From Ficedula albicollis (lineage: Eukaryota > Chordata > Aves > Passeriformes > Muscicapidae), in NCBI RefSeq assembly GCF_000247815.1, contig NC_021683.1:14773409-14837408 (forward strand): a stretch of DNA of 64,000 bases, given 5' to 3'. Made by a program: the position numbers and the translations under genes. The notes beneath the pieces were generated by a model. It made no database searches. It saw nothing but the letters and a program-made list of their open reading frames with translations, and was not told where the DNA came from. Position 1 is the stretch's first letter. Each line of letters begins with the position of its first letter. Below are positions 13,901-46,910 of this stretch, one piece after another.

Positions 13901-15250
13901 ATCAAGGTTATGCTAAAGCCTATCAATAACTTTGGAGAATTAAAAAAAAAATTATAGGCTAATATATTTGTAGATTAAATGTGAATGATTAGGTTTTTCA
14001 ACAAATTTAACTTTATAAATAAGACCATTTCTACAGGCTATAATTTCTAATCACATCTCTCTAGAAATTCATGCCACGGTATTTACATTTCATAAACTAC
14101 AAAGGTGGTTTTCAGTGTGCGTGGCATATTGTTTCAAATTCTCTGCACAATACAACTCAATAGCATAGAAAGTTGTAGCCCAAGCACCTGCTCAATATTG
14201 TTGGAAGCAAGTCTCTGTCAAAAGTGCAACTTGTTTTTCCTACCTGAGTAAGCCCCAAGTTCAAATGCAATCAGATGAACATTTTAGTCTTAGCTTAAAG
14301 TCTACCACTAGCCAAAAAGTCTGGAAAGCTCTCAGCTATTTCTCAGGAAAAGGTCAGAAATAACTGCCATAACTGCCAGCAGCTGTGGCTGGATTTATAG
14401 GTTGATCCAAGTACAGCCAAAACAACAAAAAGGATCTTGGAAGAAAAGCTAAGTGCATACATATGAAAGTGTCTTAAAAATGTAAATTGTCATAGTAGTC
14501 ACATGTAGGAGAAGTCTACCTGCTTTTTCAGTCATCTCTGCTTGTTAATTTAACCCTGAGAAGGTGAGATATTTTGGAGGCTTCATGACAGCAGCACTGG
14601 GGAGGCCACCCTGGCCTCACTGCCTGTGTCCTTTTAGCCATAACTGCCGTCACCAATTTCATGTCTCTGCTTTCCACAGATCTGCTTTTGACTTGAAGGT
14701 ATCATGTTGACAGAGAACCGACAGACTAAAGAAGAGCTTCCTAATGCAGAAAAATATTGCTTGTTTTTATCAGAATTTTCAGTAAGCATGTGATTCACTG
14801 CCATGAACTTCACCATGGTCTCATCAGCCAGCCAGTCCTGCCTGTTTGACTTGGCTTTTCTAATCCACAAAACAAGGCCATGAAGTTGGACTTTAAAAAG
14901 CAGCTTTCCTGAAAAGGAAAGGTTTTGTAGAAAATCATAAGCAGCAGTGAGGAATCATCACCCATAAGATAAGAGGATACTCTGTGAAGCAGATAATGTA
15001 ATCCTGGTAATCAGGATAAGATGAAGCATGGTGAGGTTATGATTTGAAATCCAACTAGAAGTTTCCCATTCAAAGCTTTCTTTGGAACACTGGGGACAAT
15101 GTTCTAGCAGATATCATACAGGAATAAAACACAGATAACATTTTCATGGGGGTTCTGGCTTTAGAATACATTTTGGTGAGATTTTGGCTTTCAGGAGCTG
15201 GTCTCAGAGACACAGTTCAGGCAGAGCAGCCCCTCTCCAGCATGGGAATT
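10966..15250. other. intergenic DNA, no gene recognised
   Basis: No splice-bounded coding exon was recognised. A GC-rich patch lies at about 11120-11400. A 179-codon reverse-strand open frame at 12828-13367 is discussed under findings. Confidence 0.6.
12681..12698. repeat. short palindrome built from CACCTG/CAGGTG
   Basis: CCCACCTGCTCAGGTGGG has 8-bp perfect arms and a 2-nt centre. Each arm carries an E-box (CANNTG). No evidence of function. Confidence 0.6.
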
Positions 15251-15450
15251 GTCCCCAGAGGGATGTTCTCTGCCCCCAGAGGGATGTTTTCTGTCCCCAG
15301 AGGGATGTTCCTTGTCCCCAGAGGGATGTTCTTTGTCCCCAGAGGGATGTTCTCTGCCCCCAGAGGGATGTTTTCTGTCCCCAGAGGGATGTTCCTTGTC
15401 CCCAAAGGGATGTTCCTTGTCCCCAGAGGGTGTTCTCTGTCCCCAGAGGG
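15251..15450. repeat. 21-bp minisatellite with four-unit higher-order pattern
   Basis: Nine units of the form GTCCCCAGAGGGATGTTCTCT plus a final partial copy. Variants alternate (GTCCCC/GCCCCC starts; ends CTCT, TTCT, CCTT, CTTT). Units 1-3 recur as units 5-7, an 84-bp superperiod. Unit 9 lacks one base. Because 21 is a multiple of three, several frames stay open; these are not genes. Confidence 0.95.
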
Positions 15451-16671
15451 GGTGAGGTGTGCCAGCCCCATGTCCCTGCGAGCGGCAGCGTGTGTGCCTC
15501 AGTGCCCAGGTACACAAAAGCACTTCTGACATCTCTCCCCACTGGTTCCAGCCACCATCTGGCCAAAGGACTTGTTCTGAGGTGTAAAGCATGGCTCAGA
15601 GAGGCTTTGTGGCTGAGGAAGATGCAATAAAAATAGGTAAGCAGAAAAGATCACACATTGAACTTTCATACACAGAATAATAATGCTGGGAAGTGACTGA
15701 ACTTCACACATAGTGGTGTAAGTTGGGAGCAGTGGAACAGACTGCAAACGCACACCCAGCTCTAAGAAAAACACTGGTTTTTCTGGGATAGAAAACTCAA
15801 TCTGTGCTTAGATTTGTCCTCACAGTGTTCATCTGCTAATAATATTGTGGCTGAATCCATTCTGGTTATTATCACCATAGTTAACATCTTCAAAACTTCT
15901 TCTCAGATTCCTCCTGAAAGCCTGAACTCTACAGTAGCCAAAACTAGTGAGTGGTGGCAGGATCACAGCTGAATGCAAAGAGCTCTAAGAGAGAACAAAT
16001 TTTGTGGTCAACTTTATACAGGATTATGAGGATTATCTTCTAAAAAAGATCAAAAAAAGGCAGGCCTTATGAACAATGTAAATCTCTAACTAGCAGTGTG
16101 GTCAATTTATTTAAACAAATGTCTATTTTTACATGGTGGATTAATCTCAGATTAGTGAAGTAAAAGCCTTAAGCATTTGTAAACATCTGAATTCTAGAAT
16201 TTTTATAAAGTTGTAACTGTTTACTTCAAATACCTCTCTGCTCACGGAACCTTTATCTTCCCCTGTGGCTGCAATGCACTGAAGGCAGGTGAGGCTCTGA
16301 GCAGCTCTGGGCTGGGCAGGACATTCCTGGGCTGGAGCTGCACATCCCCATGGGACCACTGCCCTGCAAAGCCTCACCAGTGTCATCATACAGCCTGAGT
16401 CCAGAAACCAAATGAATTCCCAGCAAGCTGTGGAGCCTGTCCCTCCCAAATTCACCTGGAGACCTGCTCCACACTGAATGGCTGCCTGCAGTGAGCTGCA
16501 TGTGGCTGAAGGGCAGCCTGAGGAATTGAGAATGCTTATTCTGCTCAACATTTGTCACTGTGTGGAAGGTCTAAGTCAGAGCAAAGTCACATCCAAGCAT
16601 CAGGACACTCATCCAGATGAGAGATCAGGAAGGGAGAAATATACTTATGTGTTTGAGTTTTGGTGTCTGTG
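15451..16671. other. intergenic DNA between the 21-bp minisatellite and the solo LTR
   Basis: Nothing recognised. Short overlapping open frames at about 16150-16560 lie in a GC-rich patch and have no family resemblance. Confidence 0.6.
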
Positions 16672-16677
16672 TGTTAT
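16672..16677. repeat. 5' target-site duplication of the solo LTR
   Basis: TGTTAT directly before the LTR, identical to 16977-16982 directly after it. Confidence 0.85.
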
Positions 16678-16976
16678 TGTTGTTAGCATACTGCTGGGAG
16701 CCAAGAAAGCAGCCTTTTCTCAGGCTGCTCAAGGACAAGAAATTATAACAATGATTAAACACCTGCTGGAGAGCTGAAAGACGTGATGTTTTGCAAAAAA
16801 CATGTTTTCAAAGAGGTGTTGCCTAATTGGACCAGTGAGCCTTTTCTATTCTGTTTTGCACTACCCTATATAAGTGTAGTATTTCTTCAAATAAAAGCTC
16901 TCTTTTGCTTCTCCATTACACAAAGAACTATGTTGCATTATTCTTTTTGCCACTCTTCTATAGCTCAAATGCAACA
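16678..16976 (+). mobile_element. solo LTR of an endogenous retrovirus (299 bp)
   Basis: The element begins TGTTGTTAGC and ends ATGCAACA, giving TGTTG/CAACA inverted termini, and is flanked on both sides by the 6-bp direct repeat TGTTAT (16672-16677 and 16977-16982). Inside are a TATA box TATATAA (16867-16873) and a polyadenylation signal AATAAA (16890-16895) followed by a T/C-rich stretch, the order expected of U3-R-U5 on the + strand. A 6-bp target duplication suggests a class II (ERVK- or alpha/beta-like) element. No internal viral sequence adjoins, so this is a solo LTR left by LTR-LTR recombination. It has no coding capacity. Confidence 0.88.
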
Positions 16977-16982
16977 TGTTAT
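16977..16982. repeat. 3' target-site duplication of the solo LTR
   Basis: TGTTAT directly after the LTR, identical to the copy before it. The intact match implies that no large rearrangement occurred across this locus after insertion. Confidence 0.85.
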
Positions 16983-19731
16983 CACCTAAATGAGCTTCCC
17001 AACAGGAGAGCTTTTGTCAGACACATGCTTATCCCTAACATCAGCCACTTTGAACTAGTGCGTGTTGCAGGTTTTTTCTGAAAGTCTGCAAATAGAACTA
17101 TTTGTCTGTGAAACTCAATTTGCTCACCTCTGAAAATTCATAAGACACTTTGTCTCAGACTCTTCTAGGATGCTTTTGTACATTAATTGCTGGGACTTGT
17201 GTATCTATGTAGTGGGCATTATTATTATTTTAAGCTGACAAAACTTTATTTAAAATGTTGTAAAAGTCAAATTCTTCTGAGCATTTCCTTGAATCCACCT
17301 TCCCATATGTTAAATACTTCTTCTGAGTATAGGGCTTTGTCTACAGCCAGTGTTTTCTGCCCACCCTTTTTGCACCTAACAAACTCCTGTCTGATGAAAA
17401 TTACTAATTTCCACTCCATAATGCACAGCTTCTAATCCACACCTATCAAATGAGCTGCTGAGATTAGGTTTTGGTGTTTCACACTAGAATCTGTACAAAA
17501 GGATGACCTGTCAGAAGTTAACCAGTTCAGATCTTGGGATAAGAGAGGTGAGAAATAACTATTTTTAATCTCATTTCCCTGAGAACACTGAGAAAAAAAC
17601 ATCAGTCTGCACATGAAGTATGTGGAATCAAGACCAATCTGCCTTTTAGTTTCCATCTTTATTCCTTTGCTTTTGGCAGTATCTCCCCAAGTCTTTTAGT
17701 GCCACAAACCCTTTGGAGAATGGGGAGAAATCCTCTTCCTGGATGTTGTTGATCCTTTGGTGCTGTGCAACTCTTCTTCTTTGGAAAAAATTCCTTTAGG
17801 ACCATGGGCTGCAGGAAAATTACCCAAGAGAAAATTCATCCTGGCCAGGAGTGGGTTCCAACCTTGCCAGCCAGAAGCTGAGAGGCATCCCCTCACATCT
17901 CAGATTCCCAGGTCAGTGGCTGAAGCTCTGAACCCAGCCCCTCACAGCTGAGTGCCAGCATCTGCCTGACACACCCCCACTGACCACTTCCTCTCATTTT
18001 GGGGCACAAACAGCTCTGTTTTGTGCATGGATTTTTCTTCAGTTTGAGTCCTTCCTACCATAATATTGTCATGTCAACAGGCCATTCCAAACTTCCCCAG
18101 TGTCACCTCCCAGTCCAGCACTCACTCCTACACATCCATCAGCCATGCAGCTTTGTAACTACAGCGAGCGCTGAGGACACACCAGCAAGTGATTGGTCCT
18201 GCTTGGACAAAGGGTCATTTCAGCTCCCCTTTAGGAGCCATGGTCTCTCACAGTCCTTCTGGAGCAGTGGGTAAAGGGTGGATTCACCAGACTGAGGAGG
18301 TACATTGTCAATGGAAGGGTTATCTGCAAACTGAAAAGCACTCCTGCTGTCACATTCCCTTCTCCTTTGCACAAATGCATGCTGTGATGGGAGGGGTGTG
18401 GAGGGAGCCCCTCTCCATCCAGGCTTTCTCACAGAGCCACAGCTCTGAGAGGAATGAGAACAGAATAGGGAATCAGGGCCAAATTTCCTTTCTTTTTCAT
18501 ATAAGGAAAAGTAATATAAATGATTAAGTCAGAGCATGTGATTCATCTGAACAGCATGAGGTCAGGTGTTTCTCTTGATAAACGAAGACATCGACTTATT
18601 AGCTCAGTTTTGGCAGAATTATTAAGAGCATGTTTACATTCAAGCTCATTAAGGGAGACATCTGAAACCAGAAGCATCCAGAATTAATGGATACTTTTTG
18701 AGATTGTTGGCTTCAATGAGTTGTGTTGCATTCTTTTATTAAGTGAATAGGTTTTTGTGGTTTAGGCAGAGAGAAGCTGCAGACAGTTCCTTAAAAAAAT
18801 ATAAATGTATTCTTGATCTGTAAGGGAAAATTAACTGATTACCTAGAAGCCTTTCTGTGCATCAGTCCACATATTTGTACCAAATTTTATTTCCCATGTT
18901 GTATGTGTTTAATGTGCACTATAAGATTCTTGTTCTAACCTTGAACTTTTCCTTGCACTCTGATCTTTTGTGCTCTAGCATGAATTGGAAAGATGGGATT
19001 TCTGTACATTTCCTGATTACACTGATTTAACAAAGGTTATGATTTTGGCTTTACCAAGTGACCAGATTCACACTGTCAACACCTTTTCTCTTGCTGTCTC
19101 ACCTATGAGTCAAAGACATGGTACATTGATGTGCTAAGGACTTAAACCCCAAACTGCAGCAGCAGTAACCCAAATCCATTTGGAGTATTCCCTTATGTTC
19201 TCACAGCTTAAGTGCCATTTGTAAAGGTATTTAATATAGAAAATCTTATAAATCATTTAAAGCACAATAACTCTGAATACCACTTATCTATATAGAGACA
19301 CTATGTCTCTCTATATAAATACAGATCTACATAAAATAAAATGTATTGTGTCATAAACAGATTTGAAAACATTTGGTGCTGGTGAAAGGCCCACAGGTGA
19401 GCATATGAGGATTGTCCCTGTACCTGGGTGAGGCCAGGAATCAGAGGCCATCAACTGCAGAGGATGCTGCAAGTCCTGCTGGCCCAGCTTGCTCCCTGCC
19501 CTCTGCAGGAGCAGATTCCTCTTACCCACAGTGGCTCATTTCTGAGCTCTCTGGCAGCCACATCAGGAAACCTAATTCAACCACGTTTAAACTAAAAGTT
19601 TTTCTACCGGTCTTAGCTTCAGCTTGACCAGAGGGATGGAAGACATGAGTTTCTAATGGCAATTGCTTTCCATCCAATTGTTTATCAAGTATTTATTACT
19701 TTAAAAAAAAAAGGAAAATAAATCATATATC

Positions 19732-19787
19732 CTAAGCAAATAAAGCTCACTTCCCCACCTCTACTTAATCAGGCTTTATTTGCTTAG
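19732..19787. repeat. perfect 15-bp inverted repeat with 26-nt loop
   Basis: CTAAGCAAATAAAGC (19732-19746) and its exact reverse complement GCTTTATTTGCTTAG (19773-19787) enclose a 26-nt pyrimidine-rich spacer. There is an AATAAA-type hexamer on each strand. It could be a remnant of a small inverted-repeat element or a chance hairpin. Confidence 0.8.
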
Positions 19788-22700
19788 TATCTGCAATGTA
19801 GCACTAATTACACTAATTCTCCAGTCATTCATTGAATCTCTCTCAAAGAACTGGATAGATATGACTTGAATTTCTAATACTTTAGATTTTCTAGCTTTGT
19901 TCTAGTGGAGTGCCCAGCATGATGTGATCCTGGCAAAGCAAATAATGTATAGGAAAGATGAAACAATCTTAGCTTTTTTTAAAAGTAAAACAAACTCCCT
20001 GGTTTTACACATGGGAAAACATATATTCTCCTTTATAGTATTGCACAGCAAGTTCATCTCCTTCCCCTTTACATTTGGAGATTGTTGAGACATTTATATT
20101 GCAGGTCATAGAAACACTTGCAGAACTGAGCGCCTAACTGTTTCAGGGCTTGCTGCAGATCTTGTCTGATCTGTTGGTTTCTTACAAGGATTTCTTTCCT
20201 TATGAGGTGCTGGGAGTTCTTTGATATCAAATATGTGTTGATTTTCTATGTGGGAGATGTTATGAATATCTGTGAGCACAGTGGGAAATACAAGGTATTG
20301 CCAAACTCAGTGGCATTCTCTCTTGGACTTAGATATGGTGATCTAATTTCATTTCTAAAGATCTTGGTGCAAGGTCAACATTCTACTCCCAGGAAGTAAC
20401 CACAGTGTGTAGGTAGAGACATTTCAGAGTAAAAAAAAATCCCCTCCATTCTGCTGGGCACTGCTGGGACATCTTGGAGTCAGAGCTTCTCCTGGTAAGG
20501 TGGAATTTTTGCTGCTGCCCTGTATTTAGCATACTTCTGCAAAGCAGAGTATTTTTTCTAATTCCCAAGACTAAGCTGAGTTGGCTTTTACTCCACTCTG
20601 CCTCTGGGTGATCCACCTCACTCAAGCTCTTCCCAGTACATTTGCTCAATCCCTTTGTATGCAGGGGTTGCACTGAGCAGTGGAGGAGCAGCAGCTCCCA
20701 TCTGCTGCAGGTTGAGCTGCCAAATGCCAGCCCCACGTGCTGATGGACCTGACAGATGACAATTTGTACATGTTTTCTTCTCATGCCATCTTACATTCCT
20801 GTCTGTTAGGCAGAGAGCATCATGTATTTTATTAAAATAGGCTATATGCTATAAATTGCAGATACATTTTACAGTGTAGAATAACCTGGCTTTATGATTG
20901 TCTTTGATTTCATTGTAAGCATGGTATACTAGAATGTGAGATTTTGTTGCATTATTATGAATAAGCTGTTTTCTCTTTCCATGTTTCTGCATGAGTGTCT
21001 CATCCTGTTAGATCATTTAACAAAGAATGTCAGATAAGAAAGCAAAAGTAGAAACTAAAGTTAATTAAAAATGCATTTGCTGCATAAAGTGAGAACCCTG
21101 CCTGGCCAGAATGCAGAAACATGCTTTCTACCTTCATCAGTTTCATGAAAAGTTAATTGGAGTTTTGTGGTGGAAATGTCACTTGTCCAGACTAAGGAAA
21201 AATAAACCAAAGAGGTAGCACAGTCTGGCAGTTTTAACCCTGAATTTCCTCATATGACACCAACCAGTTCTTTGTCAGATATTGTGTTAGACTTCTGACT
21301 ATCACCTGGATCCTGGAATAACTTCAAGGCAGTGCAGTCTCTGCTTGGATATTGGCAATAGGAAATTCATAGTGTATATTGAAACCAATCCAGCCCTTTG
21401 AACTTGCAGTTTTTATGACCTTATACAAACTCCTTCCAAGAACACAAATATATTGTTCATATTTGATCAGGCCCAAAATATAGCTTGTTTTGGGACTGGT
21501 CAGGACTGGAATTATGGGGGGTGGGGAGAAGGCAGGAACAAGGCAATTATGCCTCTTGATTTGATGTTAAACCAGTGACATTTTAAAGGCAACCAGGGTG
21601 GCAGTTGCCAGGCTGTTTTTATGAGCTGCTCTGAGCTAGAACTCCACAGTGAAGGTCACTGTGCTGGAAGCAGAGATATGAACATTTTAGCATCTCTCTA
21701 CTTTTGCTTTTTTTGTGTCTCTTTACATCCAATATTCTCTTCTGCCCCTCACCTATTTTCTACAGCAGTTGCAGTTTGCAGAAGCCCCTCAGCATGCCAT
21801 CAGCATGCTCAGGTTCCAGGGAGGCCCCCCGAGCCCCAGAGTGGGCTGGAACCCCTCGTGTGAGCTGTGTGAGCTGTGACAGCACTGTCTGCTCCAGCCC
21901 TCCATGTCCACATGGGTCATGTGCAAAAGCATTCCCTTTCTGTGACTAGAAGCAAAATTGGCCCCCGTGACTACAAAAACACGTCAGTCTAATGAGAAAA
22001 ATGAGAAGGGAAAAAAAAAAAAAAAACCTGGCAAAAATCTAAGAATAGAGTGTTGAACAGGACTTATTTCTGCCAGAGGATTTAGGGGAGAGATGAATAT
22101 TACTTAAATATGGTAGGAATAAGATGTCACATCAAGTATGTTACAGTGCTTTTATACCAGCTCAAAGTATGTCTCATCCCACATGCTTTGTGTGTGTAAA
22201 TTTGGATGTTTTTGCAGCTTTCTCCTTTCCAAAGGTAATCTGCACTGCCCTAATTTCTGGATGGATTAATTCCAAACAGGAATGAAGGCTCCTCATGCAG
22301 CCATTAGAAAGTATTTTGGTCATTCAAATAGAGGAGCTGCTTGTCATTTAAAAATATTACAGGGAGAATTTACAGACATTCTTAAACATAATCAGCTACA
22401 CAGTGCTGTAACCACTTAGGGGATTTCATGAGTTCCTGTAAAACACAGTCCAGCAGCATTAAAAGAGGTCTGCCCCTAGCAGCCCTGTGAGTGACAGTGC
22501 CTAAAGGAGCAGGCACTCATCCATCCCCTCCCTGATTTCATACCAGGGGGTTTGGGTTCATAGTGCACTACGAGAACAGGACTCAGAGGTGACAGAGATG
22601 GCTGTCCCTTCAGGAGGAGTTCTGCTGCTTCCATCCAAAGGTCCCTTCAGGCTCCTCCTGGCTTACCTGGAAAGGTGCCCAGGAGTCAGGAAGGGGGCTT

Positions 22701-24013
22701 CAGAGCTTTCCCTGCCACCATCCCAGGGATGGCCTAGGAATGAAGCCACTTGTACAAAGTGATGCAAAGCCCTGTTACTGAACAAATGCTCCTGTGTTTT
22801 GGTTTATCCTGCATTAGAGGGATTTTTCTAGTCAAATCTGACTTGGAAGAATGCTATGGAAATGCCATAGGATTTCTCCATAAAAACAACCAACTTCAGT
22901 TTGCCCAAGTGTAAAGTATTGCTACCTATCTGCCATACAGACAGCTACAGCAAAAAAAAATAAGGTTATCAACTAAACATGGCCTTTAAGTACCTGAATA
23001 GTTTCCCTGATTTCTGAGAATTGCTGGATGATGCTGCAGAATCAGCAAAAGTGAGCTTCTCCCTGTGACATTCCTGCCATTCATCACCTGTTTGGGGTAA
23101 GAGTGCAGGCAGGTGAGAGCTTGTGCTGTAGAAGTCCCTTTTGCTAGCAAGATTGAACCAATAAATGACTTCAAATGATGTTATGATCCTAAGAGCAAGA
23201 TGATTTGCACAGAGTACTTGCTAGTGAGTGTAGAGCACCATAGTCCCTCATTATAGTTTTAGCAGAACAGGAGAACATAAAAAGAGTCTTGAATTACTCT
23301 AACTTAAGACTGTGAAAAACACGCTCTTGTGTTTCTTATTCCTTACTTTAATTGAACACAAAGATATCAGCACTTCAGTGTCAGCTGCTACACATAAAAT
23401 CAAACTTGGAGGGTAGTAAATACAGCAGAACTGAAGGTTTAGTGTTATATATTGAGAGAACCATTCAAGACAGAATTGTCCTAACCAACACTACTACCAC
23501 AATAACAACCTTAAATTTATTAAAATAGAACTAAGCTTAAATGCATTGGCCTTTCCTTTTCATTTTTATTACGTATTTTTTATCTCTAAGAAACAAAACT
23601 CACTTAACATAAACTGGGTATTTTCACTTTCCCAGCTGTCGTAAATTTTCACAATGTTGCAATCTCAGAAGAAATTTTTAAACATCAATTTTAATAAAAA
23701 ACTTGAGTAAAAGTGTTCAAAACATGATTTGTCCATAGTCATTTGGTATAAAAATTACTTGTTTTGATCCTGTTTATCCAACAGAAGCTTTCTAATGAAT
23801 TCTTGTGTGGAGGACAAGTCGTGGAATTGCCTCTCTAGAAGAAGATCAATTTAACCCATTCCCGGGATTTGACTTGTGCTGCTGAGCAGAGTGACTGCTG
23901 GATTTACTTCCTTGGGAGTGTCTGTCCTGATGGCCTTTCCCTGCCTTCCTCATGTCCTGGTAGGTGGAGCACTGCGTGGGGACTCTGGCAAAGTGACAAT
24001 AAAACCCTCTGTA

Positions 24014-24044
24014 TTTCACAGGTGGCCTGAGGCTACCTGTGAAA
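24014..24044. repeat. 14-bp near-perfect hairpin with 3-nt loop
   Basis: TTTCACAGGTGGCC, loop TGA, GGCTACCTGTGAAA. The arms pair over 14 positions with one G.U wobble if transcribed from the + strand. It lies about 2 kb upstream of the VSTM2B start. It is too short for a microRNA precursor, and pairing does not extend well outside the stem. Confidence 0.75.
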
Positions 24045-25270
24045 AAAGGAATAATGCTGGATGAAGCACACTGGGCTTTTGGGTAGAAAAGCAAAGTGCC
24101 AGTAATTATTAGACAATCTAATTAAATGGTGTTTACAGGTTGCTACAATAAGTTTTTATGATGGTGGGGGCTAAGTCCACCTGCCTGGGGAACTGGGCCT
24201 GCCTGGGGCAGGATTTTGGCTCCCAGTAACCAGTCTGGAGAAAGGCAAGTTGCTCTACAGGCAAATTGTCGTAGACCTGCCAAAGGACTGTCACAGGATA
24301 TAAGTTACGATAAGATCAGTAGGAATGGCTGAAAATGTTCTGAAGAAAAAATTTTCCAGCAAGAAATATTGATTTGATGCAGTTTGTGTATTCTTCAGGA
24401 TTGTGTGAATTTCACTGGAACTTCCTGAAGGAAGCCTTGCAAAGGTGGGTTTTCCTAGCAGAGAGCCAGCAGCTGGCAGGGTCCAGCCTCCACCAGAGAT
24501 TTTTCTGATGAGGTAGAAAGGTAGAGACTAGATTAAAGCTGGTCTGATTTAGTTTTTCCAAAAGTGAATGTTCCCAAATATTTTGTTCCATAGAAATCTT
24601 CATGTATCCAGCTAACACATCATGCAGCTTTTTTTATGGTATAGAATGAAAACATTAAAAATAGAAAGTAAATTTTCTGCAGATCTTAAAACACACGTCT
24701 CAGGCCATCACAGTGACTAAATAAAGTTGTGGCTCAACAAAATGGTGACTTTTAATGGAATTTCCGGGGAAGGGGGGAAGGACAAATGTTTTAGAAATGC
24801 ACCTCAAATGCGTAAAAATACAGCTCCCTCACATCACTTACTGCAAAATTCAAATTCTGCTTGTCATTTCTACTCACTGTAATGACTTTACTGATGACTT
24901 TTGACGCTTCTGCTTTTTAATTGGGACATTTTCCTGGGAAACAGCTGATCCATGGAAACGTTTTGTTGTTATGACACTGTTTTCTAAATCGATAGGAATG
25001 GCGGTTTTTTGGTTGTTTTTTTTTTTTTTTTCTTTAGTGTATTTTAACAAGTAGCAAACACAGCGAGTTCCAAGCCTGACAGCACCCGAGCGCTCCGCCG
25101 CGGGCAGGCAGCCCAGGAGGAGCCCGGGCGCGGATGGGGATGCCGCAAACAGCAGCGGGCTCATTGCTGCGCGCTCAGGGGCTGCACAGGTAGTGGCAGC
25201 TCGGCCGGGCTGCAGCGGAGCGGGACGGGCAGCAGCGAGCCCGAGCGGCCCCGCGGGTCCCGGGGCTGCG

Positions 25271-25658
<388 letters not shown>

Positions 25659-25733
25659 CTGGACCTCGCGGCGAGCTCCGGGCGCGGAGCGCTCCGTGGG
25701 ATGGGGCTCGGCGAGGCGCCCGGCGCCGCCTGC

Positions 25734-25847
25734 TCGCTGTCGGGCTGCGGGAGCCCCCGGGCAGCGCAGGGCAGCTGAATCCGGCCCGCCTCGCTGTCGG
25801 GCTGCGGGAGCCCCCGGGCAGCGCAGGGCAGCTGAATCCCGCCCGCG
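25734..25847. repeat. 57-bp tandem duplication in the VSTM2B 5' region
   Basis: Two adjacent 57-bp units (25734-25790 and 25791-25847) differ at only about two positions, near the ends of the units. They lie 240-350 bp upstream of the start codon, inside the CpG island. Confidence 0.9.
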
Positions 25848-26087
25848 GCGCAGCCAAGGAGCGGGACGCGATCTATTGCTGCATTCCCAGAAACGCCGCT
25901 TCCACCTGCGAGCGAGTTTGAGCAGCCGGCTGTGGATTTTATATTTGCTTCTCCGCAAAACCGAGGTTAGCCGGGAGGCTTTGGCTTTTTGGGAAGGAGC
26001 CGTGCCCCGGCCCGCTGCGTGCGATGGATTGAGGCGTGCCCGGCTGCGCCCCCAGCCAGGTCCCCGCCCGCAGCCCACATAGATGCG

Positions 26088-46284
<20,197 letters not shown>

Positions 46285-46910
46285 CGGACTGCTCCCTCCA
46301 CTCCTCCTCAGCCAAACAGAAAGGAACCTATTTAATAACAAACAAAACCCTGACAAAGAAATCCCTACCGTTTTAAAGATGGACAGAAAGAGACTGAAAG
46401 AAGCATGATAAAATCTACATGGGGGAAAAACATATTTTTGGGATGCCACAGAAAATTAAACCACATAGAATAATGCATCTAGTTTCCAGACTCTACAGTG
46501 TAAAGCCCTGCTCTGTGCATGGCACTTATGATTTCTCTATTTTAATGTAATATTTTTTCTTTTCTAAACCTTCCCTCTGACTCTTCATTTTGCACGAACT
46601 GTTGAGCAGTTATCTTTATGACAATATGTAAAGATGTTGGGTCAAACCCTTCCTAAGAAAGGAAATATTTTTAGTAGATTATTGTGTTTAGATTTTTTTG
46701 GATTTCCTTTTTTCTTTTTTAATTAAATTATTTCTTTTGGAGGCATTTAAAAGGTACATCTTACCATTATTAATATTCACTGTCAATAATATTTATTTTT
46801 AAATGAAGATTGGAAACAAGGTAAGACATTTGTTTATAAACTGTATTGTATATTGCTGAATAACAGTTGAATAAAAAGATTTTGAAATAAAGTTTTTACA
46901 GATGTGTGTG
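46285..46910 (+). other. VSTM2B: VSTM2B 3' UTR
   Basis: From the stop codon to the predicted cleavage zone about 15-25 nt after the second AATAAA. It is AT-rich with T-rich stretches (about 46680-46740). A GT-rich element (GATGTGTGTG) follows the signals at about 46901-46910, as expected downstream of a cleavage site. The exact end is inferred. Confidence 0.7.
46870..46891 (+). promoter_or_regulatory. VSTM2B: two polyadenylation signals (AATAAA) of VSTM2B
   Basis: Canonical AATAAA hexamers at 46870-46875 and 46886-46891, about 590-610 nt after the stop codon, followed by a GT-rich downstream element. Confidence 0.75.

Larger units (their letters stand above)
16983..25059. other. intergenic DNA upstream of VSTM2B
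   Basis: No coding exon recognised. It contains the two hairpins listed separately and several AT-rich stretches without repeats (for example about 18540-18680) that could be regulatory, but I cannot test conservation. Confidence 0.6.

Noticed and set aside
15184..15630. 148-codon frame with heptapeptide repeats (CPQRDVL type)
   Set aside because: Explained by the 21-bp minisatellite; several frames on both strands are open over the same bases.
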